A stretch of DNA of 64,000 nt from Pseudomonas sp. GL-B-19 (GCF_019956415.1 NZ_JAHBDK010000011.1:95384-159383); one strand, 5' to 3'. Positions 1 to 9,307 are shown, counted from the stretch's first letter. Notes: a model not told the origin generated them from the sequence alone. A program made the numbers and translations.

Positions 1-564
1 GTCGGCATTCCGTACGCCGCTGACCTGATGAACTTCGTGATCCTCACGGCGATTCTGTCGGTGGGTAACTCCGGGCTGTACGCCTCGACGCGCATTCTGT
101 GGGCGATGTCGAAGACCGGTATGGCGCCGAAAAGCCTGTCGCCCTTGAGCAAGCGCGGCGTGCCGTTACGAGCGCTAAGCATCACGTTGTGTTTTGCGCT
201 GGTGTCGCTGATGACCAGTTTTGTCGCGGCAGACACGCTGTTCATGGTGCTGATGGCGGTGAGCGGCATGTCGGGCACCGTGACCTGGATTGTGATTGCG
301 CTGGCGCAGTACAAATTCCGCAGGGCGTATCTGCGTGATGGCGGAAAACTCAGTGATTTGAAATACCGCGCGCCGTGGTTTCCGCTGCTGCCACTGACGT
401 GCATTGCGTTGTGCTGCTCGCTGTTTGTGTTTCTGGCGCTGGATGAAACGCAAAGGCCTTCGTTGTACTGGGGCTTTGGGTTTATCGCGCTGTGCTATGG
501 CGCGTACTTCCTGATTCATCGCAAGCGCGAAGCGGTGCTGGCGCCGAGTTTGCCGACCGTTTAA
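1..564 (+). CDS. Amino acid permease, APC family (C-terminal part)
   Basis: The frame is open from base 1, so the gene begins to the left of the window; 187 residues are visible. They contain about five hydrophobic segments (residues ~11-29, 57-76, 79-105, 120-142, 150-167) separated by short basic loops, matching the last five helices of a 12-helix amino acid/polyamine/organocation permease. The loop after the first helix (STRILWAMSKTGMAPKSLS) is typical of the GabP/AnsP/AroP group. It is an inner-membrane amino acid:H+ symporter by family. It precedes an arginine transaminase operon, and from memory the P. aeruginosa aruIH locus also has a permease at this position, so arginine or a related amino acid is a reasonable substrate; this is inference. 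Confidence 0.88.
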   Translation, partial: VGIPYAADLMNFVILTAILSVGNSGLYASTRILWAMSKTGMAPKSLSPLSKRGVPLRALSITLCFALVSLMTSFVAADTLFMVLMAVSGMSGTVTWIVIALAQYKFRRAYLRDGGKLSDLKYRAPWFPLLPLTCIALCCSLFVFLALDETQRPSLYWGFGFIALCYGAYFLIHRKREAVLAPSLPTV

Positions 565-587
565 ATCTTTGATTCAAAGCGCATTCC

Positions 588-679
588 CTGTGGGAGCGAG
601 CCTGCTCGCGATAGCGGTGGATCAGTCAACAGAGATGTTGAATGTGATGCCCTCTTCGCGAGCAGGCTCGCTCCCACAG
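588..679. repeat. REPIN (GTGGGAGC type)
   Basis: Two inverted REP sequences starting CTGTGGGAGCGAGCCTGCTC and ending with its reverse complement, separated by a ~40-base spacer. Lies just after the permease stop and may act as a transcript end or stabiliser. Confidence 0.9.
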
Positions 680-796
680 TTGTTTTGCGGTGGGCAAGTG
701 CGTTGTGGTCAGTTGTTCAAAGTTGTAACAGATCTCCTGCGATGAAAGCTCACATAAGAAAATAAACTAATTAAAACAATGACTTATTAGATTTAT

Positions 797-813
797 TTGG
801 CTGTTACAGCCAA
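797..813. promoter_or_regulatory. Inverted repeat upstream of the aru-type operon
   Basis: TTGGCTG-TTA-CAGCCAA, a perfect 7-base dyad about 92 bases before the enoyl-CoA hydratase start, inside an AT-rich stretch (731-800) that is unlike the surrounding GC-rich sequence. A candidate operator; no regulator gene of the operon is in the window. The rest of the 565-905 gap holds only the REPIN and this AT-rich promoter-like region. Confidence 0.4.
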
Positions 814-905
814 TTCCATCCCCAATTGCCGCCTTACTGAACACTCGTTTAGTATGGCCTCAAGTCGCATCACCTCAGACCAATCAAAATAATTCGAGGA
901 TTCGC

Positions 906-1697
906 ATGACTACTCAATCTTCTCTGCTCAGTCAGGTCGAAGCCGGCATTGCCTGGATCACCCTCAATCGCACTGCTCAGCGCAATGCGTTGGACATCCC
1001 GACCCTGAAAAACCTCCACGCCTTGTTGGACATTTTTAACGCCGACCCCGCCGTGCGAGTCGTTGTGCTGACCGGCAGCGGTCGCAGCTTCTGTGCCGGT
1101 GCCGACCTCGCCGAGTGGGCCGAAGCCGAAGCCCGTGGCGCCCTCGAAACCTACGGCTGGACCGAAACCGCTCACGCCTTGATGAGCCGTTTGTACAGCC
1201 TGGACAAACCCACCATCGCGGCCATCAACGGCACCGCCGTCGGCGCGGGGATGGACCTGACGTTGTGCTGCGACCTGCGCATCGCTGCGCAATCGGCGCG
1301 CTTCAAGGCAGGCTACACCAGCATGGCCTACTCGCCGGACGCCGGTGCCAGTTGGCATCTGCCACGGCTGATCGGCACCGAACAAGCCAAGCGCCTGCTG
1401 TTCCTCGACGAGTTGTGGGGCGCCGATCGCGCCCTGGCTGCCGGCCTGGTCGGCGAAGTCTGCGCCGATGAGCAACTGTTCGACGTCACCACTGAACTCG
1501 CTTCGCGCCTGGCCAACGGCCCGACATTCGCGTTTGCCCAGACCAAAAAACTCATGCGTGAAGGCGCCCAACGCAGCCTGCCGGAGCAACTGCAAGCCGA
1601 GTTGGCCGCCGGCCTGTTGTGCGGTCGCAGCGAAGACGGCAACGAAGCCCTGCGCGCCTCCATCGAAAAACGTCCGGCCAGTTTTATCGGTCGATAA
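906..1697 (+). CDS. Enoyl-CoA hydratase/isomerase (crotonase family)
   Basis: 263 residues, normal length for the family. The crotonase fold is shown by the oxyanion-hole segment GSGRSFCAGADLAEW (residues ~58-72) and the second CoA-binding segment AAINGTAVGAGMDLTLCCDLRIA (split here: AAINGTAVGAGMDL then TLCCDLRIA). A GAGGA ribosome binding site lies 6 bases before the ATG. It hydrates 2-enoyl-CoA thioesters or isomerises them. It is the first gene of a run ending at 9261, followed 41 bases later by an acyl-CoA dehydrogenase, so both should act on the same CoA thioester. The P. aeruginosa aruIH region, as I recall it, also has such a gene (PA4980). The true substrate is unknown. Confidence 0.9.
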   Translation: MTTQSSLLSQVEAGIAWITLNRTAQRNALDIPTLKNLHALLDIFNADPAVRVVVLTGSGRSFCAGADLAEWAEAEARGALETYGWTETAHALMSRLYSLDKPTIAAINGTAVGAGMDLTLCCDLRIAAQSARFKAGYTSMAYSPDAGASWHLPRLIGTEQAKRLLFLDELWGADRALAAGLVGEVCADEQLFDVTTELASRLANGPTFAFAQTKKLMREGAQRSLPEQLQAELAAGLLCGRSEDGNEALRASIEKRPASFIGR

Positions 1698-1738
1698 GCC
1701 CCGACACCACATTTAGTACACGAACAACAGGTAGCCCC

Positions 1739-2899
1739 ATGAATTTCCAACTGACCCAAGAACAAGAAATGTTGGTGGACGCGGTACGCAGTTTTGTCGC
1801 CAAGGAGCTGCTGCCGCATGAGGAAGCGGTCGACCGTGCCGACGAAGTCTCCCCGGAGCTGGCGGCACAGATTCGCGGCAAGGCCATCGCGGCCGGTTTC
1901 TATGCCTTCAACATGCCGGAAGAAGTCGGCGGTGGCGGTCTGGACTACCTGTCCCAGGCGCTGATCGAGCGTGAACTGTCGAAGGTGTCATGGGCGCTGC
2001 ATGTGTTCGTCGCACGGCCGTCGAAAATCCTCATGGCTTGCACCGGTGATCAAATCAATGACTACCTGTTGCCGTGCATCCAGGGCGAGAAAGTCGACTG
2101 CTTTGCGCTGACCGAACCGGGTGCTGGGTCTGACGCCAACGCGATCAAGACCCGCGCCGTACGTGAGGGTGATGACTTCATTCTGAACGGTAGCAAACAC
2201 TTCATCAGCCATGCAGGTCACGCCGATTTCGCCATCGTCTTCGCGGTCACCGACACCTACGAACACAACGGCCGCAAGCGCAACGCCGTGACCTCGTTCC
2301 TGGTCGATCGCAACACGCCGGGCATGACCATCCGCCGTGGTCCGAAGTGCGTGAGCAACCGCGGTTACCACACCTACGAAATGTTTTTCGACGACTGCCG
2401 CGTACCTGCTTCCAAAGTGTTGGGTGAAGTCGGCAAGGGTTGGGACGTGGCCAACGCCTGGCTGACCGCCGGGCGTGTCATGGTCGCCGCCAACTGCGTC
2501 GGTCAGGCGCAACGCGCGCTGGATGTATCGCTGCAATGGGCGGCGGATCGCAAGCAGTTCGGCCAGCCGATCGGCACCTATCAGGGCATCTCGTTCAAGC
2601 TCGCCGACATGGTCACGCAGATCCGCGCGGCTGAACTGCTGACCTTGCACACCGCCTGGAAAATGGACCAGGGCACCATGACCGATGGCGAAGCCGGCAT
2701 GGCCAAACTGTTCGCCAGTGAAGTGCTCGGCAAAGTGGCCGATGAGGCGGTACAGATTTTCGGTGGCATGGGCCTGATGGATGAATGTCCGGTGGAGCGC
2801 ATCTGGCGTAACGCGCGGATCGAGCGCGTCTGGGAAGGCACCTCGGAGATCCAGCGCCACATCATTTCCCGCGAATTGCTGCGGCCGCTGTTGCGCTGA
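1739..2899 (+). CDS. Acyl-CoA dehydrogenase
   Basis: 386 residues from the ATG at 1739; the longer open frame reaching back to 1619 overlaps the preceding gene and its first 40 residues are arginine-rich non-family sequence. Typical ACAD pattern: N-terminal helical domain, FAD-binding signature FALTEPGAGSDANAIKT (residues ~121-137), RKQFGQPIGTYQGISFKLAD near residue 275, and the C-terminal RVWEGTSEIQR, in which the glutamate before GTSEIQ is the usual catalytic base. The enzyme oxidises an acyl-CoA to the 2-enoyl-CoA using FAD and electron-transferring flavoprotein. Similarity to CaiA/butyryl-CoA-type dehydrogenases suggests a short substrate. Part of the same operon as its neighbours. Confidence 0.92.
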   Translation: MNFQLTQEQEMLVDAVRSFVAKELLPHEEAVDRADEVSPELAAQIRGKAIAAGFYAFNMPEEVGGGGLDYLSQALIERELSKVSWALHVFVARPSKILMACTGDQINDYLLPCIQGEKVDCFALTEPGAGSDANAIKTRAVREGDDFILNGSKHFISHAGHADFAIVFAVTDTYEHNGRKRNAVTSFLVDRNTPGMTIRRGPKCVSNRGYHTYEMFFDDCRVPASKVLGEVGKGWDVANAWLTAGRVMVAANCVGQAQRALDVSLQWAADRKQFGQPIGTYQGISFKLADMVTQIRAAELLTLHTAWKMDQGTMTDGEAGMAKLFASEVLGKVADEAVQIFGGMGLMDECPVERIWRNARIERVWEGTSEIQRHIISRELLRPLLR

Positions 2900-2917
2900 T
2901 CGGCCCGGAGAATATTT

Positions 2918-5017
2918 ATGTCGCAGACGATTCGTGACAATCTCAAACGCCTGCTCGCGCCGCGCCATCTGGCGTTTGTCGGTGGCCGCAGCATGGCTCG
3001 CGCACTCAAGCGCTGCGCCGAAGGTGGCTACCTGGGTGAGATGTGGCTGGTCAATCCGCAGCACGACACGCTTGAAGGCGTGCCATGTGTGCACAGCATC
3101 GCCGATCTGCCGTGCGGCCCGGACGCGGTGTTTATCGCGACCAACCGCGAGCTGACCCTGACCTGCGTCGCCGAACTGGCGGCCAAGGGCGCAGGCGGAG
3201 TGATCTGCTACGCCTCCGGGTTCGCCGAGACCGGCGCCGAAGGCCTGGCCTTGCAGCAACAGTTATTGAAAGCGGCCGGCACCATGGCTTTGCTCGGTCC
3301 CAACTGCTACGGCTTGCTCGACTACCTGCACAGCTCCGCGCTGTGGCCGGTGGCCCATGGTGGCAAACCGGTGGAGAAGGGCGTCGCCGTGCTGACCCAG
3401 AGCGGCAACTTCGCCTACAACTTGTCGATGAGCGACCGTTCGCTGCCGGTGGCCTACATGGCGTCGGTCGGCAATCAGGCACAATTGGGCATCGCCGAAC
3501 TGATGGACGTGTTGCTCGATGAGCCGCGCGTCACCGCCATCGGCTTGCACCTCGAAGGCCTGAAAAACGTGCCGGGTTTCGCCCGCGCCGCGCACAAGGC
3601 GCTGGAGAAAGGCATCCCGATCATCGCCCTGAAAACCGGCGTGTCGCAGATTGGTGCCGAACTGGCACTCAGTCACACCAGTTCGCTGTCCGGCTCCGAT
3701 GCGCTGTACGACAGCCTGTTCGCGCGCCTTGGCGTGATCCGCGTCAGTGGCCCGGTGAGTTTTGTTGAAACCCTGAAAGCGGCAGCGTGCGGCAAGTTAC
3801 CGGCGGGCAACAGCTTGATCGCGCTGGCCTGTTCGGGCGGCGATGCCGGGCTGATTGCCGACTACGCCGAGCGCAATGACTTGAGTCTGCCCAAGCTCGA
3901 TGAAGGCCAAGTCGGAGAACTGGCGCAGGTGCTGCCAAGCTACGCCAACCTGGTCAATCCGCTGGATTTCACCACGGCGATCTGGGGCGACGGCGAAGCC
4001 TTGAACCGCATGCTCGACAGCGCCCTGCGCACTGAAGCCGACGCAGCGATGCTGGTGCTCGATTACCCGGCGCAGTTCACCGGCGAACGCAAGGAATGCG
4101 ACCTGCTGCTGGAGTTGTTTTGTGCCGCGCTGGTCCGCCACGGCAAGACCGGTTTCGTCACCTCGGCGTTTCCGGAACTGCTGCCGGCCCATGCTCGTGA
4201 ACGTCTGCATGCGCAGGGCGTGGCGGCGTTGCAAGGGGTGGAGGATGGCTTGGCGGCGTGGGGCCGGATCGCCGGTTATCAGCGCAATCGTCAGGCGCTG
4301 CTGGCGCTCGGTGAATCGGCGCTGGTGCCGTTGTGCCCGCAGGCGCTAGAAGGTGATGGTCACTTGCTCAACGAGTGGGATTCCAAAAGCGCATTGCGAG
4401 CCTTTGGCCTGCCGACGCCCAACGGCGTATTGAGTACGCCGGATAAAGCACTGAGTGACGCCAACGCGCTGGGTTATCCGCTGGTGCTCAAAGCAGTCAG
4501 CGCGCATCTGCCACACAAAACTGAAGCTGGCGCCGTGGCGCTGAACCTCAAGGACGCCACTGCCCTGAGCGCCGCGCTGGAAAAAATGCGCGCAAGTATT
4601 GCCGAGTACGCGCCGCAAGTTCCGTTCGATCAAGTGCTGCTGGAGCCGATGGCTAAACCGCCCTTGGCTGAATTGATCGTCGGCATCAAGCGTGAAAACG
4701 ACTTCGGCCTGGCCCTGGTCATCGGCGCGGGCGGGATTCTGGTGGAGTTGCTCAAGGACAGTCGCAGCCTGCTGCTGCCGACCACCGACGGCGCCATTCG
4801 CAAGGCGGTATTGAGCCTGCGCAGTGCGGCGTTGCTGCAAGGTTTTCGCGGACGCGAAGCGGCGGATCTGGATTCGCTGGTCGCGGCGATCCGTGCGGTG
4901 GCCGATTACGCCTGCGAAAACGCCGCGCAGTTGCTGGAACTCGATGTGAACCCATTGTTGGTCGGTGCCGCCGGCACGACTGCGGTCGACGCGTTGATTC
5001 GCCTCGGCCACGAATGA
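2918..5017 (+). CDS. ADP-forming acyl-CoA synthetase (acetate--CoA ligase family)
   Basis: 699 residues with the single-chain NDP-forming acyl-CoA synthetase layout: CoA-binding Rossmann domain (residues ~10-135, including LLGPNCYGLLDY), succinyl-CoA-ligase-like domain (~150-450), then an ATP-grasp domain (~480-699, GYPLVLKAVSAHLPHKTEAG). The conserved phospho-histidine segment is ELALSHTSSLSGSDALYD near residue 255. Such enzymes link acyl-CoA formation reversibly to ATP/ADP. Ribosome site CGGAG lies 7 bases before the ATG. With the dehydrogenase and hydratase before it and the decarboxylase/transaminase after it, it may activate a carboxylic acid produced by arginine transamination; this substrate assignment is inference. 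Confidence 0.88.
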   Translation: MSQTIRDNLKRLLAPRHLAFVGGRSMARALKRCAEGGYLGEMWLVNPQHDTLEGVPCVHSIADLPCGPDAVFIATNRELTLTCVAELAAKGAGGVICYASGFAETGAEGLALQQQLLKAAGTMALLGPNCYGLLDYLHSSALWPVAHGGKPVEKGVAVLTQSGNFAYNLSMSDRSLPVAYMASVGNQAQLGIAELMDVLLDEPRVTAIGLHLEGLKNVPGFARAAHKALEKGIPIIALKTGVSQIGAELALSHTSSLSGSDALYDSLFARLGVIRVSGPVSFVETLKAAACGKLPAGNSLIALACSGGDAGLIADYAERNDLSLPKLDEGQVGELAQVLPSYANLVNPLDFTTAIWGDGEALNRMLDSALRTEADAAMLVLDYPAQFTGERKECDLLLELFCAALVRHGKTGFVTSAFPELLPAHARERLHAQGVAALQGVEDGLAAWGRIAGYQRNRQALLALGESALVPLCPQALEGDGHLLNEWDSKSALRAFGLPTPNGVLSTPDKALSDANALGYPLVLKAVSAHLPHKTEAGAVALNLKDATALSAALEKMRASIAEYAPQVPFDQVLLEPMAKPPLAELIVGIKRENDFGLALVIGAGGILVELLKDSRSLLLPTTDGAIRKAVLSLRSAALLQGFRGREAADLDSLVAAIRAVADYACENAAQLLELDVNPLLVGAAGTTAVDALIRLGHE

Positions 5018-5027
5018 GGAATTGAAT

Positions 5028-6635
5028 ATGCAAACCACAACATTGACCGGCGGCCAGGCTCTGGTACGTCTGCTGGCCAACTACGGCGTCGACACCGTAT
5101 TCGGGATTCCCGGCGTACACACGCTGGAGTTGTATCGCGGTCTGCCCGGCAGCGGCATTCGCCACGTCCTGACTCGTCACGAGCAAGGCGCCAGTTTCAT
5201 GGCCGACGGCTATGCGCGGGTCAGTGGCAAACCGGGCGTGTGCTTCATCATCACCGGCCCCGGCGTGACCAATGCCGCGACCGGTATCGGCCAGGCATAT
5301 GCCGACTCGATTCCGATGCTGGTGATTTCCAGCGTCAACCACACCGCCAGCCTCGGCAAAGGGTGGGGCTGCCTGCACGAAACCCAGGACCAGCGCTCGA
5401 TCACCGCGCCGATCACCGCCTTCTCGGCGGTCGCATTAAGCGCCGAAGACCTGCCCGAGTTGATCGCCCGTGCTTACGCGGTGTTCGACAGCGAACGTCC
5501 GCGTCCGGTGCACATCTCGGTGCCACTGGACGTGCTGTCCGCAAAAATCACCCGTGACTGGAGCAACGACGTCGTGCGCCGTCCCGGGCGCGGCGCCGCG
5601 TCAACCACGGCATTGGAGGAGGCCGTAGCCAAACTGCAAAACGCCAAGCGGCCGATGATCATTGCCGGTGGCGGTGCGTTGAATGCGCAGCAATCACTGC
5701 AAGACCTCAGTACCCGACTCGCTGCACCACTGTTCACCAGTGTTGCCGGTAAAGGCTTGCTGCCGCCGGATGCACCGCTGAACGCCGGCTCGACTTTGTG
5801 CGTGGAACCCGGCTGGAACCTGATCGCCGAAGCCGACGTGGTGCTGGCGGTTGGTACCGAAATGGCCGACACCGATTTCTGGCGCGAACGTTTGCCGCTG
5901 AATGCCGAACTGCTGCGCGTAGACATTGACCCGCGCAAGTTCAACGACTTCTACCCGTGTGCGGTGGCGTTGCACGGCGATGCGCAGCAAACCCTCGCCG
6001 TGTTGTTGGAGCGTCTGCCGTCCACCGCGCGCGATGCCAGCGTGGCGATTGCTGCCGTCGCGGCTTTGCGTGACGCAGTGAAGGCAAGCCATGGCCCGTT
6101 ACAGTCGATCCACCAGGCAATTCTCGACCGTATCGCCGCCGAGTTGCCGGAGGATGCGTTCATCAGCACTGACATGACCCAACTGGCCTACACCGGCAAC
6201 TACGCCTTCAACAGCCTGGCGCCACGCAGTTGGTTGCACCCCACCGGTTACGGCACCTTGGGCTACGGCTTGCCGGCGGGCATCGGTGCCAAGTTCGGCG
6301 CGCCGCAGCGGCCAGGTCTGGTGTTGGTCGGCGACGGCGGTTTTCTCTACACCGCGCAAGAGCTGGCGACCGCCGTCGAAGAACTCGACAGCCCGCTGGT
6401 GGTGCTGCTGTGGAACAACGACGCGCTGGGACAGATCCGCGACGACATGCTTGGGCTCGACATCGAACCGATTGGCGTACTGCCGCGCAACCCGGATTTC
6501 GCCGCCCTTGGCCGCGCGTTCGGTTGCACCGTGAACCAGCCGCAAAGTCTGGCCGAGCTGCAAACCGATCTGCGTCACGGTTTCAAGCGTAACGGCGTGA
6601 CCTTGATCGAACTCAAGCACGCGTGCGCGCACTGA
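5028..6635 (+). CDS. aruI: 2-ketoarginine (5-guanidino-2-oxopentanoate) decarboxylase AruI
   Basis: 535 residues, thiamine-diphosphate enzyme of the acetolactate synthase-like family. N-terminal PYR domain has the catalytic glutamate in LTRHEQGASFMADGYA; the C-terminal PP domain has the ThDP motif GDGGFLYTAQEL...LLWNND (residues ~437-467). Start is the ATG at 5028 after TGAGGAA; an upstream in-frame TTG at 5022 has no spacing for a ribosome site. It decarboxylates 2-ketoarginine to 4-guanidinobutyraldehyde in the arginine transaminase pathway. The call over generic acetolactate synthase rests on the directly adjacent transaminase and aldehyde dehydrogenase and on the matching gene order of the P. 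aeruginosa aruIH locus as I remember it. Confidence 0.85.
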   Translation: MQTTTLTGGQALVRLLANYGVDTVFGIPGVHTLELYRGLPGSGIRHVLTRHEQGASFMADGYARVSGKPGVCFIITGPGVTNAATGIGQAYADSIPMLVISSVNHTASLGKGWGCLHETQDQRSITAPITAFSAVALSAEDLPELIARAYAVFDSERPRPVHISVPLDVLSAKITRDWSNDVVRRPGRGAASTTALEEAVAKLQNAKRPMIIAGGGALNAQQSLQDLSTRLAAPLFTSVAGKGLLPPDAPLNAGSTLCVEPGWNLIAEADVVLAVGTEMADTDFWRERLPLNAELLRVDIDPRKFNDFYPCAVALHGDAQQTLAVLLERLPSTARDASVAIAAVAALRDAVKASHGPLQSIHQAILDRIAAELPEDAFISTDMTQLAYTGNYAFNSLAPRSWLHPTGYGTLGYGLPAGIGAKFGAPQRPGLVLVGDGGFLYTAQELATAVEELDSPLVVLLWNNDALGQIRDDMLGLDIEPIGVLPRNPDFAALGRAFGCTVNQPQSLAELQTDLRHGFKRNGVTLIELKHACAH

Positions 6636-6662
6636 TTTTCATTTTCTGGCAGAGGTATCGCC

Positions 6663-7853
6663 ATGCGCTTTTCCGATCTGACTCAACGTATCGCCGGTGA
6701 CGGCGCCGCCGCGTGGGACATTCATTACCGCGCACTCGCGCTGCAAGAGCAGGGTGAAGACATTCTGCTGCTGTCGGTAGGCGACCCGGATTTCGACACG
6801 CCTATGCCGATTGTGCAGGCCGCCATCGACAGCCTGTTGTCCGGCAACACGCACTACGCTGACGTGCGTGGCAAACGCGCCCTGCGTGAAAGCGTCGCCA
6901 AACACTACGGACGCCGCAGCGGCCAGCAGGTCTCGGCCGATCAGGTCATCGTGCTCGCCGGCGCGCAATGCGCGTTGTTCAGCGTTGCCCAATGCGTACT
7001 CAACCCCGGCGATGAAGTGATCGTCGCCGAGCCGATGTACGTGACCTATGAAGCAGTGTTTGGTGCCTGTGGCGCGGTGGTGGTGCCGGTGCCGGTGCGC
7101 CCCGAAAACGGTTTCCGCGTGCTGCCTGAAGACGTCGCCGCCCGCATCACACCGCGCACTCGGGCACTGGCGTTGAACAGCCCGCACAACCCATCCGGCG
7201 CCAGTTTGTCGCGCGCCACCTGGCAAGCGTTGGCCGACCTGTGCATCACCCACGACCTGTGGCTGATTTCCGATGAGGTCTACAGCGAGTTGCTATTCGA
7301 CGGTGAGCACGTCAGTCCGGCGAGTTTGCCGGGCATGGCCGAGCGCACCGCGACGCTCAACAGCTTGTCGAAATCCCACGCCATGACCGGCTGGCGAATC
7401 GGCTGGGCGATAGCACCACCAGCCCTTGCTGCGCACCTGGAAAACCTCGCGCTGTGCATGCTCTACGGCTTGCCGGATTTCGTGCAGGACGCCGCCGTCG
7501 TCGCCCTCGAAAGCAACTTGCCAGAACTGGAAGCGATGCGCGAAGCCTATCGCCAACGCCGCGATCTGGTTTGCGAATGCCTGGCCGATTGTCCCGGCGT
7601 GCGTGCCTTGAAACCCGATGGCGGGATGTTCGTGATGGTCGATATCCGCGACACCGGGCTCAGCGCCCAGGCATTTGCCGACCGCTTGCTCGACCGCCAT
7701 GGCGTCTCGGTGCTGGCCGGTGAAGCGTTCGGCCCGAGCGCCGCCGGGCACATTCGCCTGGGGCTGGTGTTGGACGCGCAACCATTGCGTGACGCTTGCC
7801 AGCGCATCACCCGTTGCGCCACTGAACTGATGGAAGCTCACGTCTATGCATAA
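6663..7853 (+). CDS. aruH: Arginine:pyruvate transaminase AruH
   Basis: 396 residues, fold-type I PLP aminotransferase (class I/II). Substrate-side motif LNSPHNPSGA (residues ~173-182) and Schiff-base lysine in LNSLSKSHAMTGWRIGWA (~235-252) are intact, as is the C-terminal arginine region AAGHIRLGLV that holds the alpha-carboxylate. AGAGG precedes the ATG by 7 bases. In the AruH/AruI pathway it moves the amino group of L-arginine to pyruvate, giving 2-ketoarginine and alanine, which the preceding gene product decarboxylates. The stop overlaps the start of the aldehyde dehydrogenase by 8 bases, so the two are translationally coupled. Sequence alone would allow another amino donor; context decides. 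Confidence 0.83.
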   Translation: MRFSDLTQRIAGDGAAAWDIHYRALALQEQGEDILLLSVGDPDFDTPMPIVQAAIDSLLSGNTHYADVRGKRALRESVAKHYGRRSGQQVSADQVIVLAGAQCALFSVAQCVLNPGDEVIVAEPMYVTYEAVFGACGAVVVPVPVRPENGFRVLPEDVAARITPRTRALALNSPHNPSGASLSRATWQALADLCITHDLWLISDEVYSELLFDGEHVSPASLPGMAERTATLNSLSKSHAMTGWRIGWAIAPPALAAHLENLALCMLYGLPDFVQDAAVVALESNLPELEAMREAYRQRRDLVCECLADCPGVRALKPDGGMFVMVDIRDTGLSAQAFADRLLDRHGVSVLAGEAFGPSAAGHIRLGLVLDAQPLRDACQRITRCATELMEAHVYA

Positions 7854-9261
7854 CCACACAACGCTGTTTATCGATGGCCGCTGGCAAACCCCATCGGGGC
7901 AGGGCATCGCCGAGGTGATCAACCCGGCCACTGAAGAGATCGCAGGCACGGTGCCGCTGGGCAATGAGCGCGATGTCGACAACGCGGTGGCCGCCGCACG
8001 CAAGGCGTTCAGTTCATGGTCGCGCACGCCGTCGAGTGTGCGTGCCGGTTACATCCGCGCCCTCGCCGAGCAGTTGCGCGCACGGGCCGACGAGATGGCA
8101 TCCGTCATCACCGCTGAGTTGGGCATGCCGGTGCAATGGTGCCGCTCGGTGCAGGTCGACGGCCCGATCATCGGGCTGGAGCAATACGTCGAACTCGCAG
8201 GCCTGATGGACGAAGTCCGCGAGGTCGGCAACTCGCTGGTGATACGTGAAGCGGTGGGCGTATGCGCCTTCATCAACCCGTGGAACTACCCGTTGCATCA
8301 ACTGATCGGCAAGCTCGCCCCGGCGCTGGCCGCTGGTTGCACCGTGGTGGTCAAACCCAGTCAGGAAACCCCGCTGCACGCCTTTTTTCTGGCGCAGATG
8401 ATCGAGTCCATCGGCTTGCCGGCCGGTGTGTTCAACCTCGTCAGCGGGCCGGGTTCGAAGGTAGGTGAAGCGCTGGCCAAACACCCGGACGTGGACATGG
8501 TGTCGTTCACCGGTTCCACCGGCGCCGGGGTTCGTGTGGCGCAAGCGGCCGCGCCATCGGTGAAACGGGTGTGTCTGGAACTGGGCGGCAAGTCGCCGCT
8601 GCTGATTGCCGAAGACGCGGATCTTGCTGCCGCTGTGCGCTACGGCGTGCAGGACGTGATGATCAACTCCGGGCAGACCTGCACGGCGCTGACCCGCATG
8701 CTGCTGCCGGCCAGTCGTTACTCCGAAGCGGTGGAACTGGCCATCGCCGAAACCCAGAGCTTGCGCATGGGCGATCCGCTGGACCCGCAGAGTTTCCTCG
8801 GGCCGATGTGTTCGGCGGCGCAACGGCGCACCGTGCGTGATTACATCCAGGTCGGCCAGCAGGAAGGCGCACGGCTGGTCTGCGGCGGCGACACGGCTGG
8901 CGAATTCGAGCGTGGTTTCTACGTCAGCCCGACGCTGTTCGCCGACGTCGACAACCGTATGCGCATCGCCCAGGAAGAAATCTTCGGCCCGGTGCTGTGC
9001 CTGATTCCTTACGCCGATGAAGCGCAGGCAATTCAAATCGCCAACGCTTCGCCGTTCGGCTTGTCCAGCGGTGTCTGGGCCGGCAGCCCTGAGCGCGCCT
9101 TGCATCTGGGGCGGCAGTTGCGTGCCGGGCAGTGTTTCCTCAACGGAGCGGCGTTCAATTATCAGGCGCCGTTCGGTGGCTACAAACAATCGGGCAATGG
9201 TCGGGAGTGGGGCGAAGAAGGACTCAACGAGTTCGTTGAAGTGAAGGCGATTCAGGTGTGA
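7846..9261 (+). CDS. Aldehyde dehydrogenase, probable 4-guanidinobutyraldehyde dehydrogenase
   Basis: 471 residues, NAD(P)-dependent ALDH superfamily. Visible: NPWNYPLHQLIGKLAPALAA, cofactor-binding FTGSTGAGVRVA, catalytic glutamate in LELGGKSPLL (~residue 245) and nucleophile cysteine in NSGQTCTAL (~residue 279), and C-terminal EEIFGPVLCLIPY. Overlap of 8 bases with aruH shows it belongs to the operon. It should oxidise 4-guanidinobutyraldehyde from AruI to 4-guanidinobutyrate, the step that in P. aeruginosa is assigned to KauB encoded elsewhere; having the gene fused into the operon is a difference from that arrangement. Substrate is inferred from context. Confidence 0.87.
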   Translation: MHNHTTLFIDGRWQTPSGQGIAEVINPATEEIAGTVPLGNERDVDNAVAAARKAFSSWSRTPSSVRAGYIRALAEQLRARADEMASVITAELGMPVQWCRSVQVDGPIIGLEQYVELAGLMDEVREVGNSLVIREAVGVCAFINPWNYPLHQLIGKLAPALAAGCTVVVKPSQETPLHAFFLAQMIESIGLPAGVFNLVSGPGSKVGEALAKHPDVDMVSFTGSTGAGVRVAQAAAPSVKRVCLELGGKSPLLIAEDADLAAAVRYGVQDVMINSGQTCTALTRMLLPASRYSEAVELAIAETQSLRMGDPLDPQSFLGPMCSAAQRRTVRDYIQVGQQEGARLVCGGDTAGEFERGFYVSPTLFADVDNRMRIAQEEIFGPVLCLIPYADEAQAIQIANASPFGLSSGVWAGSPERALHLGRQLRAGQCFLNGAAFNYQAPFGGYKQSGNGREWGEEGLNEFVEVKAIQV

Positions 9262-9285
9262 CCGTTGACGATTCAATTGATCTGC

Positions 9286-9307
9286 GCACCGGGCCATGGC
9301 CCGGTGC
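9286..9307. promoter_or_regulatory. Perfect 22-bp palindrome between ALDH and ABC importer genes
   Basis: GCACCGGGCCA joined to its exact reverse complement, 24 bases after the ALDH stop and 61 before the binding-protein start. There is no T-run, so it is not a classical terminator; it could attenuate read-through or protect a 3' end between the catabolic and transport halves. Confidence 0.45.

Noticed and set aside
1988..3259. 423-residue open frame on the minus strand
   Set aside because: Antisense to the acyl-CoA dehydrogenase and synthetase, no ribosome site or family features.
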